Notes: generated from the sequence alone by a model not told the origin. 7,348 nucleotides of DNA from Thermoplasmata archaeon (GCA_021816385.1 JAKAYJ010000054.1:1-7348), one strand, 5' to 3'; shown: positions 1-6,639, counted from the stretch's first letter. A program made the numbers and translations.

Positions 1-696
1 AATCATCTGGTAATCAGAAAGTTTGAGCACCAGTTTTATGTATTTGATGAATTCACTTAGACCAAGCTTGCTTTTCCCTCTCTTCCTCTTTATGAATCTG
101 TATGGAACCTCACCAATGTTTGTGGTGTTAGTGGCCACCAGTATTTCAAGAAGTATTTTGTATCCGTTAGAAACAATTTGATCAGGTTTTACCACATCTC
201 TTCTAAATCCAAAGAATCCGGAAAGTGGATCTTTTATCGTCTCTGTCTTTTGGATGTTCATATGGGCAAGAACTGTTGCAAATTTTGAAATAGCCTTTCG
301 GATGATATTAAATTCAGCCGATCCCCCGCGAACATATCTTGAAGCAACAACAAGGTCTCTCCCTTTTTCAAGTTCGTTTAGTATTTTGGGGATTACCTCC
401 GGAGGGTGTTGCAAATCGCTGTCCATTACAATTACATACTTGCTTTCTGAATTGAGAAGTCCATCTCTGACTGCAGTTGCAATTCCATTTTTTCCAGGTC
501 TTCTGATGACTATAATGTTTCCGTATTTTGAGTTAAGGCGATCAGCTATTTCAGCTGTTTTATCCTGACTATTGTCATCTACAACAACTATCTGGCAGTT
601 TAAGTCCATCTCCTCTATCCGATGTACTATTATAGGGAGATTTTCAGCCTCATTGTATGTTGGCAGTATAACTGACAGGTCTAATATCGTGTTCAC
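1..696 (-). CDS. Family 2 glycosyltransferase, dolichol-phosphate mannosyltransferase-like (partial, 3' end outside window)
   Basis: This gene probably transfers a sugar (mannose or glucose) from a nucleotide sugar to a polyisoprenyl phosphate at the cytoplasmic membrane face, feeding protein glycosylation or surface glycolipids. Translating the minus strand gives 232 open codons with no stop before the window edge. Near residues 8-19 is SVILPTYNEAEN, the typical GT2 opening. VVVDDNSQDKT lies at about 37-47, and the metal/nucleotide-binding DxD (DSD) at 92-94 is followed by LQHPPE. Further on come DPLSGFFGFRR and EVPYRFIKRKRGKSKL, both typical of the DPM1/DPMS branch. The catalytic domain is nearly complete. 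Many archaeal relatives continue into a GtrA-like membrane domain, which would lie beyond the edge. The start is GTG at 696; an in-frame TTG at 705 is an alternative that sits 26 bases from a TATA-like box. The exact sugar and lipid are not determinable. Confidence 0.9.
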   Translation of the reverse strand, partial: MNTILDLSVILPTYNEAENLPIIVHRIEEMDLNCQIVVVDDNSQDKTAEIADRLNSKYGNIIVIRRPGKNGIATAVRDGLLNSESKYVIVMDSDLQHPPEVIPKILNELEKGRDLVVASRYVRGGSAEFNIIRKAISKFATVLAHMNIQKTETIKDPLSGFFGFRRDVVKPDQIVSNGYKILLEILVATNTTNIGEVPYRFIKRKRGKSKLGLSEFIKYIKLVLKLSDYQMI

Positions 697-725
697 CTCA
701 TTCAAGCGTATATATGGTATAAGGA

Positions 726-735
726 ATTATTATAA
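726..735 (-). promoter_or_regulatory. Probable TATA box of the glycosyltransferase gene
   Basis: On the minus strand this reads TTATAATAAT. Its centre is about 26 bases upstream of the in-frame TTG at 705 and about 35 upstream of the GTG at 696. A transcript starting near 705 would be leaderless for the TTG or have a leader of about 9 bases for the GTG. The flanks are AT-rich, so chance resemblance is possible. Confidence 0.4.
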
Positions 736-919
736 TAATGTTACTGATTCCTCCACCGTAAGAATGGGGAATAGCAGAAAAATTACAATTTGAAATTACC
801 TTTTCCTAAGAATTTTTCTAATTATAAAAATATGAATATACATCATATAACAAATAGATATGAAATATATTAAAACCGCATAAAGTGAAGATGTTGAAAT
901 TAAGCAGGATTCCTGAGGT

Positions 920-946
920 AATATTTTAATATGCATATAAAATATT
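920..946. repeat. AT-rich inverted repeat (13-bp arms, one unpaired base)
   Basis: AATATTTTA (920-928) and TAAAATATT (938-946) are exact reverse complements. Between them TATGCATA (930-937) is itself palindromic. Only A929 breaks a continuous 13-bp dyad. The right half contains TATAAAAT on the plus strand. The position in the divergent promoter region suggests a regulator-binding site or a bidirectional promoter element. The composition is AT-rich, so part of the symmetry could be accidental. Confidence 0.5.
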
Positions 947-971
947 GATTCTGATGAAGTATACTATCTCC

Positions 972-1035
972 AAAATCCAAACACTACGAAGTTTCAACCG
1001 TTTTTAAAATCCAAATCTAAACTATAACGAAATTT
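972..1035 (+). repeat. Imperfect direct repeat upstream of the J-domain gene
   Basis: AAAATCCAAA occurs exactly at 972-981 and again at 1006-1015, 34 bases apart. Each copy is followed by a related ACTA...CGAA.TTT string, ending near 994 and 1035. The second copy ends just ahead of the probable TATA box of the J-domain gene, a position typical of an activator or repressor site. Function is inference. Confidence 0.4.
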
Positions 1036-1044
1036 ACCCGTAAA

Positions 1045-1056
1045 AAATATATTATA
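1045..1056 (+). promoter_or_regulatory. Probable TATA box of the J-domain protein gene
   Basis: AAATATATTATA lies with its centre about 30 bases upstream of the ATG at 1082. This predicts a transcript start only a few bases ahead of the start codon. No Shine-Dalgarno sequence precedes the ATG, consistent with a near-leaderless message. Confidence 0.5.
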
Positions 1057-1081
1057 GACAACATGCGTATCACAATAAAGA

Positions 1082-1876
1082 ATGATTGATTATTACAAAC
1101 TTCTCAACGTGTCAATAAATGCGTCTGATGAAGATATCAGGAAAGGGTACTACAAAATGATTAAACGGTGGCATCCTGATGTAAATAATACGGATAAAAA
1201 CCTTGCTGAAATTATGGCGAGGCAGATCAATGAAGCTTATGGGATACTTAGCAACCCAGGAAAGCGTGCAGAATACAATTTAAAAATATCTGAAAAAGCG
1301 GGTGACATTTACACCATTCATCGACCCAGTCAACATAAAAGAGATGACTTTTCAACAAAAAAAGCGAAACCACAGAATATGAAAGATAATGAAAATAGGG
1401 AAAAACTTCTAAAGTGGGCACAGAATTTTTCCAGGTATATTGAGATCCATCCATGGTCAAGAAAAGTGTATGATGATCTCAAAGAAGACTTGAAGCTGAA
1501 GTTCATCGCTGGAGATCTGACAATGGAAGATGTGCTCGAAATATATGGCAACCTTGCAATTGAAAAATCGAATATGGGCCTCAAGAGCAATTATTACGCT
1601 CCTAAGGCAATAAAAGGAATAATGGAAAATCATAATAGCCCCGATATTGCACTCAGAACAATATCCATGATGGAAGTGTTGATGCAGGTATATATTCGCA
1701 TTAATTATGGCCTAATAAGGGCAGAATCAAAAAGTGATGGAAAGTATGCAATCATAAAGAAAATATTGATGCTTCACGAGTTTCTTGAAAAGAATCCTGA
1801 CAAATTTTTCATTGGAATAAAAAAAGTATTTATCACCAAGGATGATTGGGCATGGATGATCAGAGCAATCAATTGA
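1082..1876 (+). CDS. Stand-alone J-domain (DnaJ-like) protein with uncharacterised C-terminal region
   Basis: This 264-residue protein begins directly with a J domain (about residues 1-66). MIDYYKLLNV opens helix I, RKGYYKMIKRW forms helix II, the HPD tripeptide that stimulates Hsp70 ATPase is at 31-33, and INEAYGILSNPGKRAEYN completes helices III-IV. There is no Gly/Phe-rich region and no CxxCxGxG zinc centre, so it is a class III (type C) J protein, not a second DnaJ. Residues about 68-105 are a charged, Lys-rich linker. Residues about 105-264 are predicted helical, with aromatic-rich stretches (EKLLKWAQNF, HPWSRKVYDDL, DDWAWMIRAIN); I recognise no family in them. No signal peptide or membrane segment is apparent. 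It lies 223 bases ahead of grpE-dnaK-dnaJ on the same strand but with its own TATA box. By inference it is a specialised DnaK co-chaperone whose C-terminal part chooses the client. Confidence 0.9.
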   Translation: MIDYYKLLNVSINASDEDIRKGYYKMIKRWHPDVNNTDKNLAEIMARQINEAYGILSNPGKRAEYNLKISEKAGDIYTIHRPSQHKRDDFSTKKAKPQNMKDNENREKLLKWAQNFSRYIEIHPWSRKVYDDLKEDLKLKFIAGDLTMEDVLEIYGNLAIEKSNMGLKSNYYAPKAIKGIMENHNSPDIALRTISMMEVLMQVYIRINYGLIRAESKSDGKYAIIKKILMLHEFLEKNPDKFFIGIKKVFITKDDWAWMIRAIN

Positions 1877-1887
1877 AAGACTCAGTG

Positions 1888-1912
1888 GTGTGCTTGTGTT
1901 ATCAAGGCACAC
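1888..1912 (+). terminator. Hairpin just after the J-domain gene, possible transcript end
   Basis: GTGTGCTTG (1888-1896) pairs with CAAGGCACAC (1903-1912) with a single bulged G and a 6-base loop. It begins 11 bases after the stop codon. The following TTT is short, so it is not a strong T-tract terminator. It may instead stabilise or process the 3' end of the message. Confidence 0.25.
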
Positions 1913-1953
1913 TTTCCAAGCAAGCCTGATCCTGTGTGTTTCCCGCGCTTATA

Positions 1954-2005
1954 ATTCCTGAACTCTGTAGATTTAGAAATAAAAAAAATGATAGGAATCT
2001 ACGGG
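1954..2005 (+). repeat. Overlapping inverted repeats upstream of the chaperone operon
   Basis: GTAGATT (1967-1973) is complementary to AATCTAC (1996-2002), extendable by wobble pairs to about ten. ATTCCT (1954-1959) is complementary to AGGAAT (1993-1998). The two pairings share bases 1996-1998, so they exclude each other. They sit about 65-120 bases ahead of the grpE TATA box. They could be an operator for heat-shock control or only chance. Confidence 0.3.
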
Positions 2006-2068
2006 ACTGAAATCATATTCAACTGATATGTTTCTATTGCAACGAATGAATACAGAAACAAAAAAGAA

Positions 2069-2080
2069 ATATTTATAATG
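2069..2080 (+). promoter_or_regulatory. TATA box of the grpE-dnaK-dnaJ operon
   Basis: ATATTTATAATG contains TTTATA at 2072-2077, centred about 25 bases upstream of the grpE ATG at 2100. A purine-rich AAAAAAGAAA just upstream fits a TFB recognition element. The spacing predicts a leaderless grpE message. I see no palindrome overlapping the box that would clearly be a heat-shock repressor site. Confidence 0.65.
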
Positions 2081-2099
2081 AAGAACATATTTACCACGT

Positions 2100-2636
2100 A
2101 TGGCGTATATTCCGGATCAGGCTGAAATTATGCTGGATCCAATTGATTATTCCATCAAGGCAGCAAGGGGTAGAAAGAGAATGACCGACCTGAAAATACG
2201 GATTGAAGGAGACAGTGTGGAGGAGCTTAAAAAGAAAAATGAAACACTCCTGAGATCAGTCGCTGAACTTCAGAACTACATAAAGATAATTTCAAGAGAC
2301 TTCGAAAACCAGAAAAAAACTGCAGGAATGGAAATTTTAAAAAGTATCTTTCCTCTTCTCGACTCCATGGATTCAGGCATAGCTTCAAGCAAGGAAACCA
2401 CAATGCTACAAAATCTTAGAAAAATCCTGATATCATCCCTTACGCCATTTGGTTTCAAAGAAATAGAAACCGTGGGAAAGAATCTTGACCTGAAATATCA
2501 TGAGGTTGTTGGCACAGTAGATGGTGAGTCAGAGGACAGAATAGCACATGAGATACAGAAAGGGTATACGTTAAATGGTGAAGTCATAAGGACAGCAAAG
2601 GTAATAGTTGAAAAAAGAGGTGAAAAAGTTGAGTAA
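2100..2636 (+). CDS. grpE: GrpE, nucleotide exchange factor of DnaK
   Basis: GrpE acts as a cytoplasmic dimer that opens the DnaK nucleotide-binding cleft to release ADP, resetting the chaperone cycle. The 178-residue product has the family's plan. A variable N-terminal tail (1-38) is followed by a long charged helix predicted to form the dimer coiled coil (about 39-80, with [17 protein letters not shown] resembling the conserved AE..NY..R segment). Next are helices around 80-118, and then the C-terminal beta domain (about 120-172) with [11 protein letters not shown] and [23 protein letters not shown], close to the GrpE signature. The ATG at 2100 is preferred because the TATA box is 25 bases upstream; Met11 or Met28 would shorten only the variable tail. 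Its last 8 bases overlap the likely dnaK start, so translation of the two is probably coupled. Confidence 0.95.
   Translation: MAYIPDQAEIMLDPIDYSIKAARGRKRMTDLKIRIEGDSVEELKKKNETLLRSVAELQNYIKIISRDFENQKKTAGMEILKSIFPLLDSMDSGIASSKETTMLQNLRKILISSLTPFGFKEIETVGKNLDLKYHEVVGTVDGESEDRIAHEIQKGYTLNGEVIRTAKVIVEKRGEKVE
2617..2622 (+). promoter_or_regulatory. Ribosome binding site of dnaK inside the grpE end
   Basis: GAGGTG lies six bases ahead of TTG at 2629 and within the last codons of grpE. This spacing favours TTG 2629 over the in-frame TTG at 2608 and the GTG at 2620, which is part of the site itself. The resulting N-terminus, (M)[10 protein letters not shown], matches the normal compact start of DnaK proteins. 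Confidence 0.65.
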
Positions 2637-4473
2637 AACAATAGGAATAGATCTTGGAACAAGCAATTCAGCAGCTTCAGTGGTAATATCTGGAAAACCC
2701 ACGATCATACCAAGTGCAGAGGGCGTCTCTGTCGGCGGGAAATCTTTTCCCAGCTATGTAGCTTTCACAAAAGATGGACAGCTTCTGGTTGGTGAACCGG
2801 CAAGAAGACAGGCACTTCTTAATCCTGAAGGAACCATAATTGCTGCAAAGAGGAAGATGGGAACTGATTTCAAATTCAAGGTATATGGAAAGGAATACAC
2901 ACCACAGCAGATATCCGCATTCATTCTTCAGAAGATAAAGAGGGATGCAGAGAATTTTCTTGGGGAAACAATCACGGATGCAGTTATCACGGTACCTGCA
3001 TATTTTGATGACAATCAGAGACAGGCCACGAAGGATGCCGGAACCATTGCTGGCTTAAATGTAAAGAGAATAATTAATGAGCCAACAGCAGCATCACTTG
3101 CATATGGGATAGACAAGCAGAATCAATCAATGAAGATTCTTGTATATGATCTTGGAGGAGGAACCCTTGATGTCACGGTCATGGAGTTTGAAGATGGCCT
3201 TTTTGAAGTGAAATCAACCTCAGGTGACACAAAACTTGGCGGTACAGATATGGATGATGCCATCATCAAGTACATAGTGGACGATTTCAAGAGCAAGGAA
3301 AATTTTGATCTTTCCAGAGACAAGAAATCATATATCAGACTCAAAGATGCTGCTGAAAAGGCAAAGATTGAGCTTTCATCAACTCTTGAGACTGAAATTA
3401 ATCTCCCATACATAACTGTCATTAACAATGAGCCGAAGCATGTGCAGCTTTCACTCAGCAGATCAAAATTTGAAGATCTCATAAAACCAATCATAGAAAG
3501 ATCCTTGCACCCTCTTGAAACAGCTATCAAGGAAGCAAATATCTCAAAAAGTGGAATCGATAAGATCATAATGGTTGGGGGTCCAACAAGAATTCCTTAT
3601 GTGAAGAAATACGTAGAAGATTTTTTCGGAAAAAAGGTAGAGGGTGGAGTAGACCCCATGGAATGTGTTGCCACGGGAGCTGCACTTCAGGGAGCAGTCC
3701 TAGCAGGAGATATAAAGGATATAGTCCTGGTGGATGTGACGCCTCTGACTCTCGGTATAGAGACTCTTGGAGGAGTGTCAACACCTCTAATTAACTCAAA
3801 CACTCCTATACCTGTTAGAAAATCACAGTTGTTTTCTACAGCCGCAGATATGCAGACAGTTGTGACGATCCATGTGGTTCAAGGCGAAAGAAGCCTTGCA
3901 AAGGACAATGTTTCACTTGGGCAATTCAACCTTGAGGGAATACCTCCTTCACCAAGGGGGATACCGCAGGTTGAGGTTACTTTCGATATAGACTCAAACG
4001 GAATATTGACAGTAAGCGCAAAAGACAAAGCAACAAACAAGGAGCAGAAAATATCCATAGAGGCAAAGAACAAGCTTTCCAAGGAACAGATAGAGAAGAT
4101 GAAGGAAGAGGCAGAAAAATTCTCGGAAGAGGACAAGAAGAAAAGAGAACAAATAGAAAAGATGAACATAGCTGAGAATCTTGCATACTCTGCGGAAAAG
4201 ACACTGAACGAGAACGGTGAGAAGATAGACAAGGCAGAATCGGATGAGGCAAAGGGCATCATATCGAAACTGAGAGAAGCAATAAAGAATACAAATGAGG
4301 ATGAGGTGGACAAATTTACCAAAGAGCTTTCAGAAAAGATACAGAAAATAGGGGCAAATCTTTACAGTTCTGCTGAGCCAACTCAGGAAGAACCAGGAAC
4401 GGAACAGAATCAGGAAGCTGAACCCGAAAATGGCAGTGAAGAAACTACAGATGACGGCACTGAAGAACAGTAG
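2629..4473 (+). CDS. dnaK: DnaK, Hsp70 molecular chaperone
   Basis: DnaK is the ATP-dependent chaperone that binds exposed hydrophobic segments of unfolded proteins in the cytoplasm, driven by DnaJ and reset by GrpE. From TTG 2629 the protein has 614 residues. The nucleotide-binding domain shows [11 protein letters not shown] (5-15, phosphate 1), [20 protein letters not shown] (connect 1), DLGGGTLDV (174-182, phosphate 2) and [10 protein letters not shown] (adenosine, about 314-323). The interdomain linker [16 protein letters not shown] starts near 364. The beta-sandwich substrate domain follows, then a charged helical lid (about 480-590) and an acidic Glu-rich tail. It lacks the roughly 24-residue insertion near residue 80 of Gram-negative DnaK, as in Gram-positive and archaeal forms. 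Known background: archaeal DnaK is considered acquired from bacteria. A start at 2608 would add seven residues. It is 12 bases from dnaJ in the same operon. Confidence 0.97.
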   Translation: MSKTIGIDLGTSNSAASVVISGKPTIIPSAEGVSVGGKSFPSYVAFTKDGQLLVGEPARRQALLNPEGTIIAAKRKMGTDFKFKVYGKEYTPQQISAFILQKIKRDAENFLGETITDAVITVPAYFDDNQRQATKDAGTIAGLNVKRIINEPTAASLAYGIDKQNQSMKILVYDLGGGTLDVTVMEFEDGLFEVKSTSGDTKLGGTDMDDAIIKYIVDDFKSKENFDLSRDKKSYIRLKDAAEKAKIELSSTLETEINLPYITVINNEPKHVQLSLSRSKFEDLIKPIIERSLHPLETAIKEANISKSGIDKIIMVGGPTRIPYVKKYVEDFFGKKVEGGVDPMECVATGAALQGAVLAGDIKDIVLVDVTPLTLGIETLGGVSTPLINSNTPIPVRKSQLFSTAADMQTVVTIHVVQGERSLAKDNVSLGQFNLEGIPPSPRGIPQVEVTFDIDSNGILTVSAKDKATNKEQKISIEAKNKLSKEQIEKMKEEAEKFSEEDKKKREQIEKMNIAENLAYSAEKTLNENGEKIDKAESDEAKGIISKLREAIKNTNEDEVDKFTKELSEKIQKIGANLYSSAEPTQEEPGTEQNQEAEPENGSEETTDDGTEEQ

Positions 4474-4477
4474 AGGT
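4473..4477 (+). promoter_or_regulatory. Ribosome binding site of dnaJ
   Basis: GAGGT overlaps the last base of the dnaK stop codon and lies eight bases ahead of the GTG at 4486. It supports GTG as the dnaJ start, giving (M)[10 protein letters not shown], the usual DnaJ opening. No nearby in-frame ATG would keep the J domain whole. Confidence 0.7.
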
Positions 4478-4485
4478 AGAGACAG

Positions 4486-5586
4486 GTGAGTAAGGACTAC
4501 TACTCAACCCTTGGCGTTGACAAAAATGCATCGCAGGAAGATATAAAGAAAGCATTCAAGACACTTGCAAAGAAGTGGCATCCCGATGTGAATCCTGAGA
4601 GGAAGCAGGAGGCAGAAGAAAAATTCAAGGAGATCGGGGAAGCATACGAGGTACTCTCTGATGAGAACAAGAGGAGGGTTTACGATCAGACCGGAAAAGT
4701 TGAATTCGGGAGTGGCCCCGGTTCGGGATTCAGTTGGCAGAATTTCACGCACTTCTCAGATTTTTCAGACATTTTTGATGAGATATTCAAAGGATTTGGC
4801 GGTGGTTCTCCATTTTCAGGTGCAACTTCAGGTGGAGCCGGGAGAAGGGAGGCACAACTTGATCTCTCTGTAGAACTGGAAATCACCATGGCTGAATCCT
4901 ACTCTGGAGTGAAAAAGGAAATAAAGTTCAGGAGAAGTGTGGATTGTGATACCTGCAAAGGTAAAGGATATGAGGGCAATGTAAAAACATGCAGGGCATG
5001 CAACGGTACAGGACAGGAGAGAATAGTCCAGCAGAATGGCCCCTTCCGGCTGATAAACACTATCACCTGCAGAACCTGTAGGGGAATGGGTTATACAGGT
5101 GACAGGAAATGTCTGGCATGCCATGGCTCCGGAAAGAGGTCCATCATCGAAAAGAAAACTATTGAGATAAAACCAGGAATGGCTGACGGTTCAAGGATGC
5201 TTCTCAGAGGATTGGGTGAAATGGAGAATGGGCATGCAGGAGATCTTTATATTTTCATAAGAGTAAGGCCCGAGAGAGGAGTTGAGAGGCTCGGGGATGA
5301 CATACTCATAGACAAGGAGATAGGTTTTCCTGAAGCGGCTCTTGGTTCCGAGGAGCAGATATCCCTTTTCGGCAAACTCATATCTTTTTCCATACCTCCC
5401 GGAACCCAGCCTAATGATATTGTGAAGATAAAGGGCAAAGGATTCCAGAGAATACGGGGAAATGGTGGTGGGGATATCAACGTCAGGATATCCGTTTCTG
5501 TGCCAAAGAAATTGAGTTCTCGCCAGAAGGAACTAATCACGAGTCTCAGGGATGAACTTGATAAGAAATCATGGTTTAATAAGTAG
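4486..5586 (+). CDS. dnaJ: DnaJ, Hsp40 co-chaperone (class I)
   Basis: DnaJ captures unfolded clients, passes them to DnaK and stimulates its ATPase. The 366-residue protein has every class I part. The J domain is at about 4-70 with HPD at 32-34. A Gly/Phe-rich region (about 72-120) contains the FSDIFDEIF element. The zinc-finger domain has four CxxCxGxG repeats, with cysteines at 154/157, 169/172, 195/198 and 209/212 ([32 protein letters not shown]), enough to bind two zinc ions. The C-terminal beta domains end in a dimerisation helix ([18 protein letters not shown]). Its length is normal for the family. It starts with GTG behind a good ribosome site and is the last gene of the grpE-dnaK-dnaJ operon. 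Confidence 0.97.
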   Translation: MSKDYYSTLGVDKNASQEDIKKAFKTLAKKWHPDVNPERKQEAEEKFKEIGEAYEVLSDENKRRVYDQTGKVEFGSGPGSGFSWQNFTHFSDFSDIFDEIFKGFGGGSPFSGATSGGAGRREAQLDLSVELEITMAESYSGVKKEIKFRRSVDCDTCKGKGYEGNVKTCRACNGTGQERIVQQNGPFRLINTITCRTCRGMGYTGDRKCLACHGSGKRSIIEKKTIEIKPGMADGSRMLLRGLGEMENGHAGDLYIFIRVRPERGVERLGDDILIDKEIGFPEAALGSEEQISLFGKLISFSIPPGTQPNDIVKIKGKGFQRIRGNGGGDINVRISVSVPKKLSSRQKELITSLRDELDKKSWFNK

Positions 5587-5607
5587 GGAATATCAACAAA
5601 GAAAATT

Positions 5608-5618
5608 GTTTTATATTA
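5608..5618 (+). promoter_or_regulatory. TATA box of the universal stress protein gene
   Basis: GTTTTATATTA contains TTTATA centred about 25 bases ahead of the ATG at 5637, so the message should be leaderless and independent of dnaJ. AACAA (5595-5599) and TTGTT (5606-5610) could form a weak 5-bp hairpin after dnaJ that overlaps this box. Confidence 0.6.
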
Positions 5619-5636
5619 AATACAGATGTTATACAC

Positions 5637-6071
5637 ATGAGGATTGCTATTTCATTTGACAATTCCCAGAGCGCTGTAAAAGCATTGAACTTTGCTTTAT
5701 CACTGAGTTCAGTATGTGAAGAGTATATAGTAATTCATGTAAATCCCACACTTGTAAGGGCCCTTACAGGGGCAGATGGTATATTTTCAGAAACGGTTGT
5801 CACAGATCAGGAACAGTATGGTGCCAAAGTCAAATCTGCCGCTGAAGAATACCTCAAGCCAAAAGGTGTGAAATACACTTACATAATAATAGAGGGCACA
5901 GGAGACGATGTTGCCACAAGGATCATATCAAAATGCGAAGAACTCAAGGTTGATCTCATAATTACGGGAACAAGAAAACTGTCTGGTATAAGCAAATTTA
6001 TTCTTGGCTCTGTCAGCTCAGAGATAATAAAACTGTCAAAAGTTCCAGTTATGGTTGTTCCGCCGGATTAA
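5637..6071 (+). CDS. Universal stress protein (UspA family), single domain
   Basis: A 144-residue cytoplasmic alpha/beta protein of the USP fold; such proteins form dimers, often bind ATP or other nucleotides, and accompany stress or energy limitation. The opening MRIAISFDNSQSAVKALNFA has the usual beta strand, the acidic residue (Asp8) that contacts adenine in ATP-binding members, and the first helix. The C-terminal part, DLIITGTRKLSGISKFILGS followed by VSSEIIKLSKVPVMVV, is the typical G-2x-G-9x-G-S/T region. Here the first Gly is 111 and the final Gly-Ser is 124-125, but the middle Gly is replaced by Lys114. ATP binding is therefore uncertain. It follows dnaJ by 50 bases with its own TATA box and converges with the S17e gene, 16 bases away. 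Specific role unknown. Confidence 0.9.
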   Translation: MRIAISFDNSQSAVKALNFALSLSSVCEEYIVIHVNPTLVRALTGADGIFSETVVTDQEQYGAKVKSAAEEYLKPKGVKYTYIIIEGTGDDVATRIISKCEELKVDLIITGTRKLSGISKFILGSVSSEIIKLSKVPVMVVPPD

Positions 6072-6087
6072 ACAATTTAATAATAAT

Positions 6088-6321
6088 TTATTCCACGGTC
6101 TGACCCGTGAATTCAGCTTCTTTCGCAGCCCTGTTTCTCTTTTTTATGACATATCTCGTGGTGTAACCTGAAATAAGGTTCAGGTCTCTTTTTGATGCGC
6201 CTTCTATTACGCCCTCCACTATCTTCTTGTTCTCGTGAAAATTGTCTGTGAATATGTCCGGTCTGGAATTTACCAGATCAACTGCAATCTTCTTCACATA
6301 TTGTGATCTTATGCTTCCCAT
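6088..6321 (-). CDS. rps17e: Ribosomal protein S17e (eS17), small subunit
   Basis: The 77-residue basic protein begins MGSIRSQYVKKIAVDLVNSR and continues with PDIFTDNFHENKKIVEG and SKRDLNLISGYTTRYVIKKR. This is the archaeal/eukaryotic S17e pattern (GxIR..YIK..A..L......F..DFe.NK..V......SK..RN.IAGY.T). The family has no bacterial counterpart, so this is the clearest archaeal marker in the window. The length is near the family range, with a short C-terminal extension (AAKEAEFTGQTVE). ATG at 6321 is the natural start; a TATA-like box lies about 30 bases upstream. It stands alone, convergent with the stress protein gene. Confidence 0.92.
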   Translation of the reverse strand: MGSIRSQYVKKIAVDLVNSRPDIFTDNFHENKKIVEGVIEGASKRDLNLISGYTTRYVIKKRNRAAKEAEFTGQTVE

Positions 6322-6347
6322 TGAATCCCGTGGTAATAAAAAGGCAG

Positions 6348-6359
6348 TTTAAAAATATA
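6348..6359 (-). promoter_or_regulatory. Probable TATA box of the S17e gene
   Basis: On the minus strand this reads TATATTTTTAAA, centred about 32 bases upstream of the ATG at 6321, predicting a very short leader. Read on the plus strand it is TTTAAAAATATA, so it could also serve a rightward transcript beginning near 6380. Confidence 0.45.
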
Positions 6360-6361
6360 TC

Positions 6362-6385
6362 TGTCATTCCAGACTCGGAATGATA
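6362..6385. repeat. Perfect hairpin next to the S17e promoter
   Basis: TCATTCC (6364-6370) and GGAATGA (6377-6383) are exact reverse complements around a 6-base loop, and the pairing extends by one wobble and one A-T pair to about nine. It sits immediately upstream of the S17e TATA box. It may be a regulator site, the start of a structured rightward RNA, or a relic transposon end. Confidence 0.45.
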
Positions 6386-6639
6386 TGGTGTCAGAATAGT
6401 CTGCACGCCGAGGAGAATAAATGACTAATCAATGTAAGTTTGATATGGGAAATTACCTGTTTATCCCATTAGCGATGGATACATGCGTCTCAGTGATAAG
6501 GGGTATGAAGTTATCCATTCTGCAAAAGCACAGGCTGCAGCGAAAGCGAGAGAAATACAGCACCGTTAGGACGGATTGAGAAGGTCGAATCCGTGGACTA
6601 TGGATGAAGAATAGGAAAAGTCTATAGTAATTTTAACAT
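6386..6639 (+). pseudogene. Gene-poor stretch, possible decayed tnpB 3' remnant
   Basis: No intact gene is visible here. Several inverted repeats occur: ATGGGA/TCCCAT (6445-6450, 6464-6469), ATGGATA/TATCCAT (6475-6481, 6512-6518) and ACGGATT/AATCCGT (6571-6577, 6588-6594). At 6551-6604 one frame reads RNTAPLGRIEKVESVDYG before a stop. A neighbouring frame at 6597-6611 reads TMDEE before a stop. Together these faintly recall the ends of archaeal TnpB proteins (RNT..G..GI.A.G...SMDEA), which would make this a frameshifted tail of an older IS605-type element. The resemblance is weak and recalled, not searched. A structured non-coding RNA is the main alternative. A 44-codon open frame (6445-6579) is not convincing. 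Confidence 0.25.

Larger units (their letters stand above)
697..1081. other. Divergent intergenic region, no gene seen
   Basis: About 385 AT-rich bases separate the minus-strand glycosyltransferase from the plus-strand J-domain gene. I find no convincing coding sequence. Only tiny open frames exist, such as a 17-codon one at 954-1007 without a well-placed TATA box or ribosome site. The region holds the promoters of both flanking genes, an AT-rich dyad (920-946), a short perfect palindrome CAGGATTCCTG (905-915) and an imperfect direct repeat (972-994 and 1006-1035). Confidence 0.7.

Noticed and set aside
254..793. Open frames on the plus strand (254-568 and 572-793)
   Set aside because: They lie antisense to the glycosyltransferase, whose conserved motifs are clear on the minus strand; the plus-strand products have no recognisable features.
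954..1007. 17-codon open frame upstream of the J-domain gene
   Set aside because: Too short to judge, with the TATA-like sequence only about 15 bases upstream and no ribosome site.
3123..4322. Long minus-strand open frames opposite dnaK (3123-3569, 3879-4322)
   Set aside because: Ser/Phe-rich shadows of the strongly conserved DnaK frame, produced by its codon use.
4504..5540. Minus-strand and alternative-frame open frames across dnaJ
   Set aside because: They overlap the complete DnaJ with all domains intact and show no family resemblance.
6445..6579. 44-codon open frame starting ATGGGAAATTAC
   Set aside because: No ribosome site or well-placed TATA box, no recognisable motif, and two other frames are equally open over part of it.
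6567..6600. tRNA-like T arm (GGTCGAATCC near 6583-6592)
   Set aside because: It lacks one loop base of the standard GGTTCGAATCC, and no acceptor, D or anticodon arm can be fitted upstream.
6386..6600. RNase P RNA or SRP RNA in the gap after S17e
   Set aside because: The conserved core strings I know for these RNAs (such as GGAAAGTCC, or the SRP helix 8 motif) are absent.
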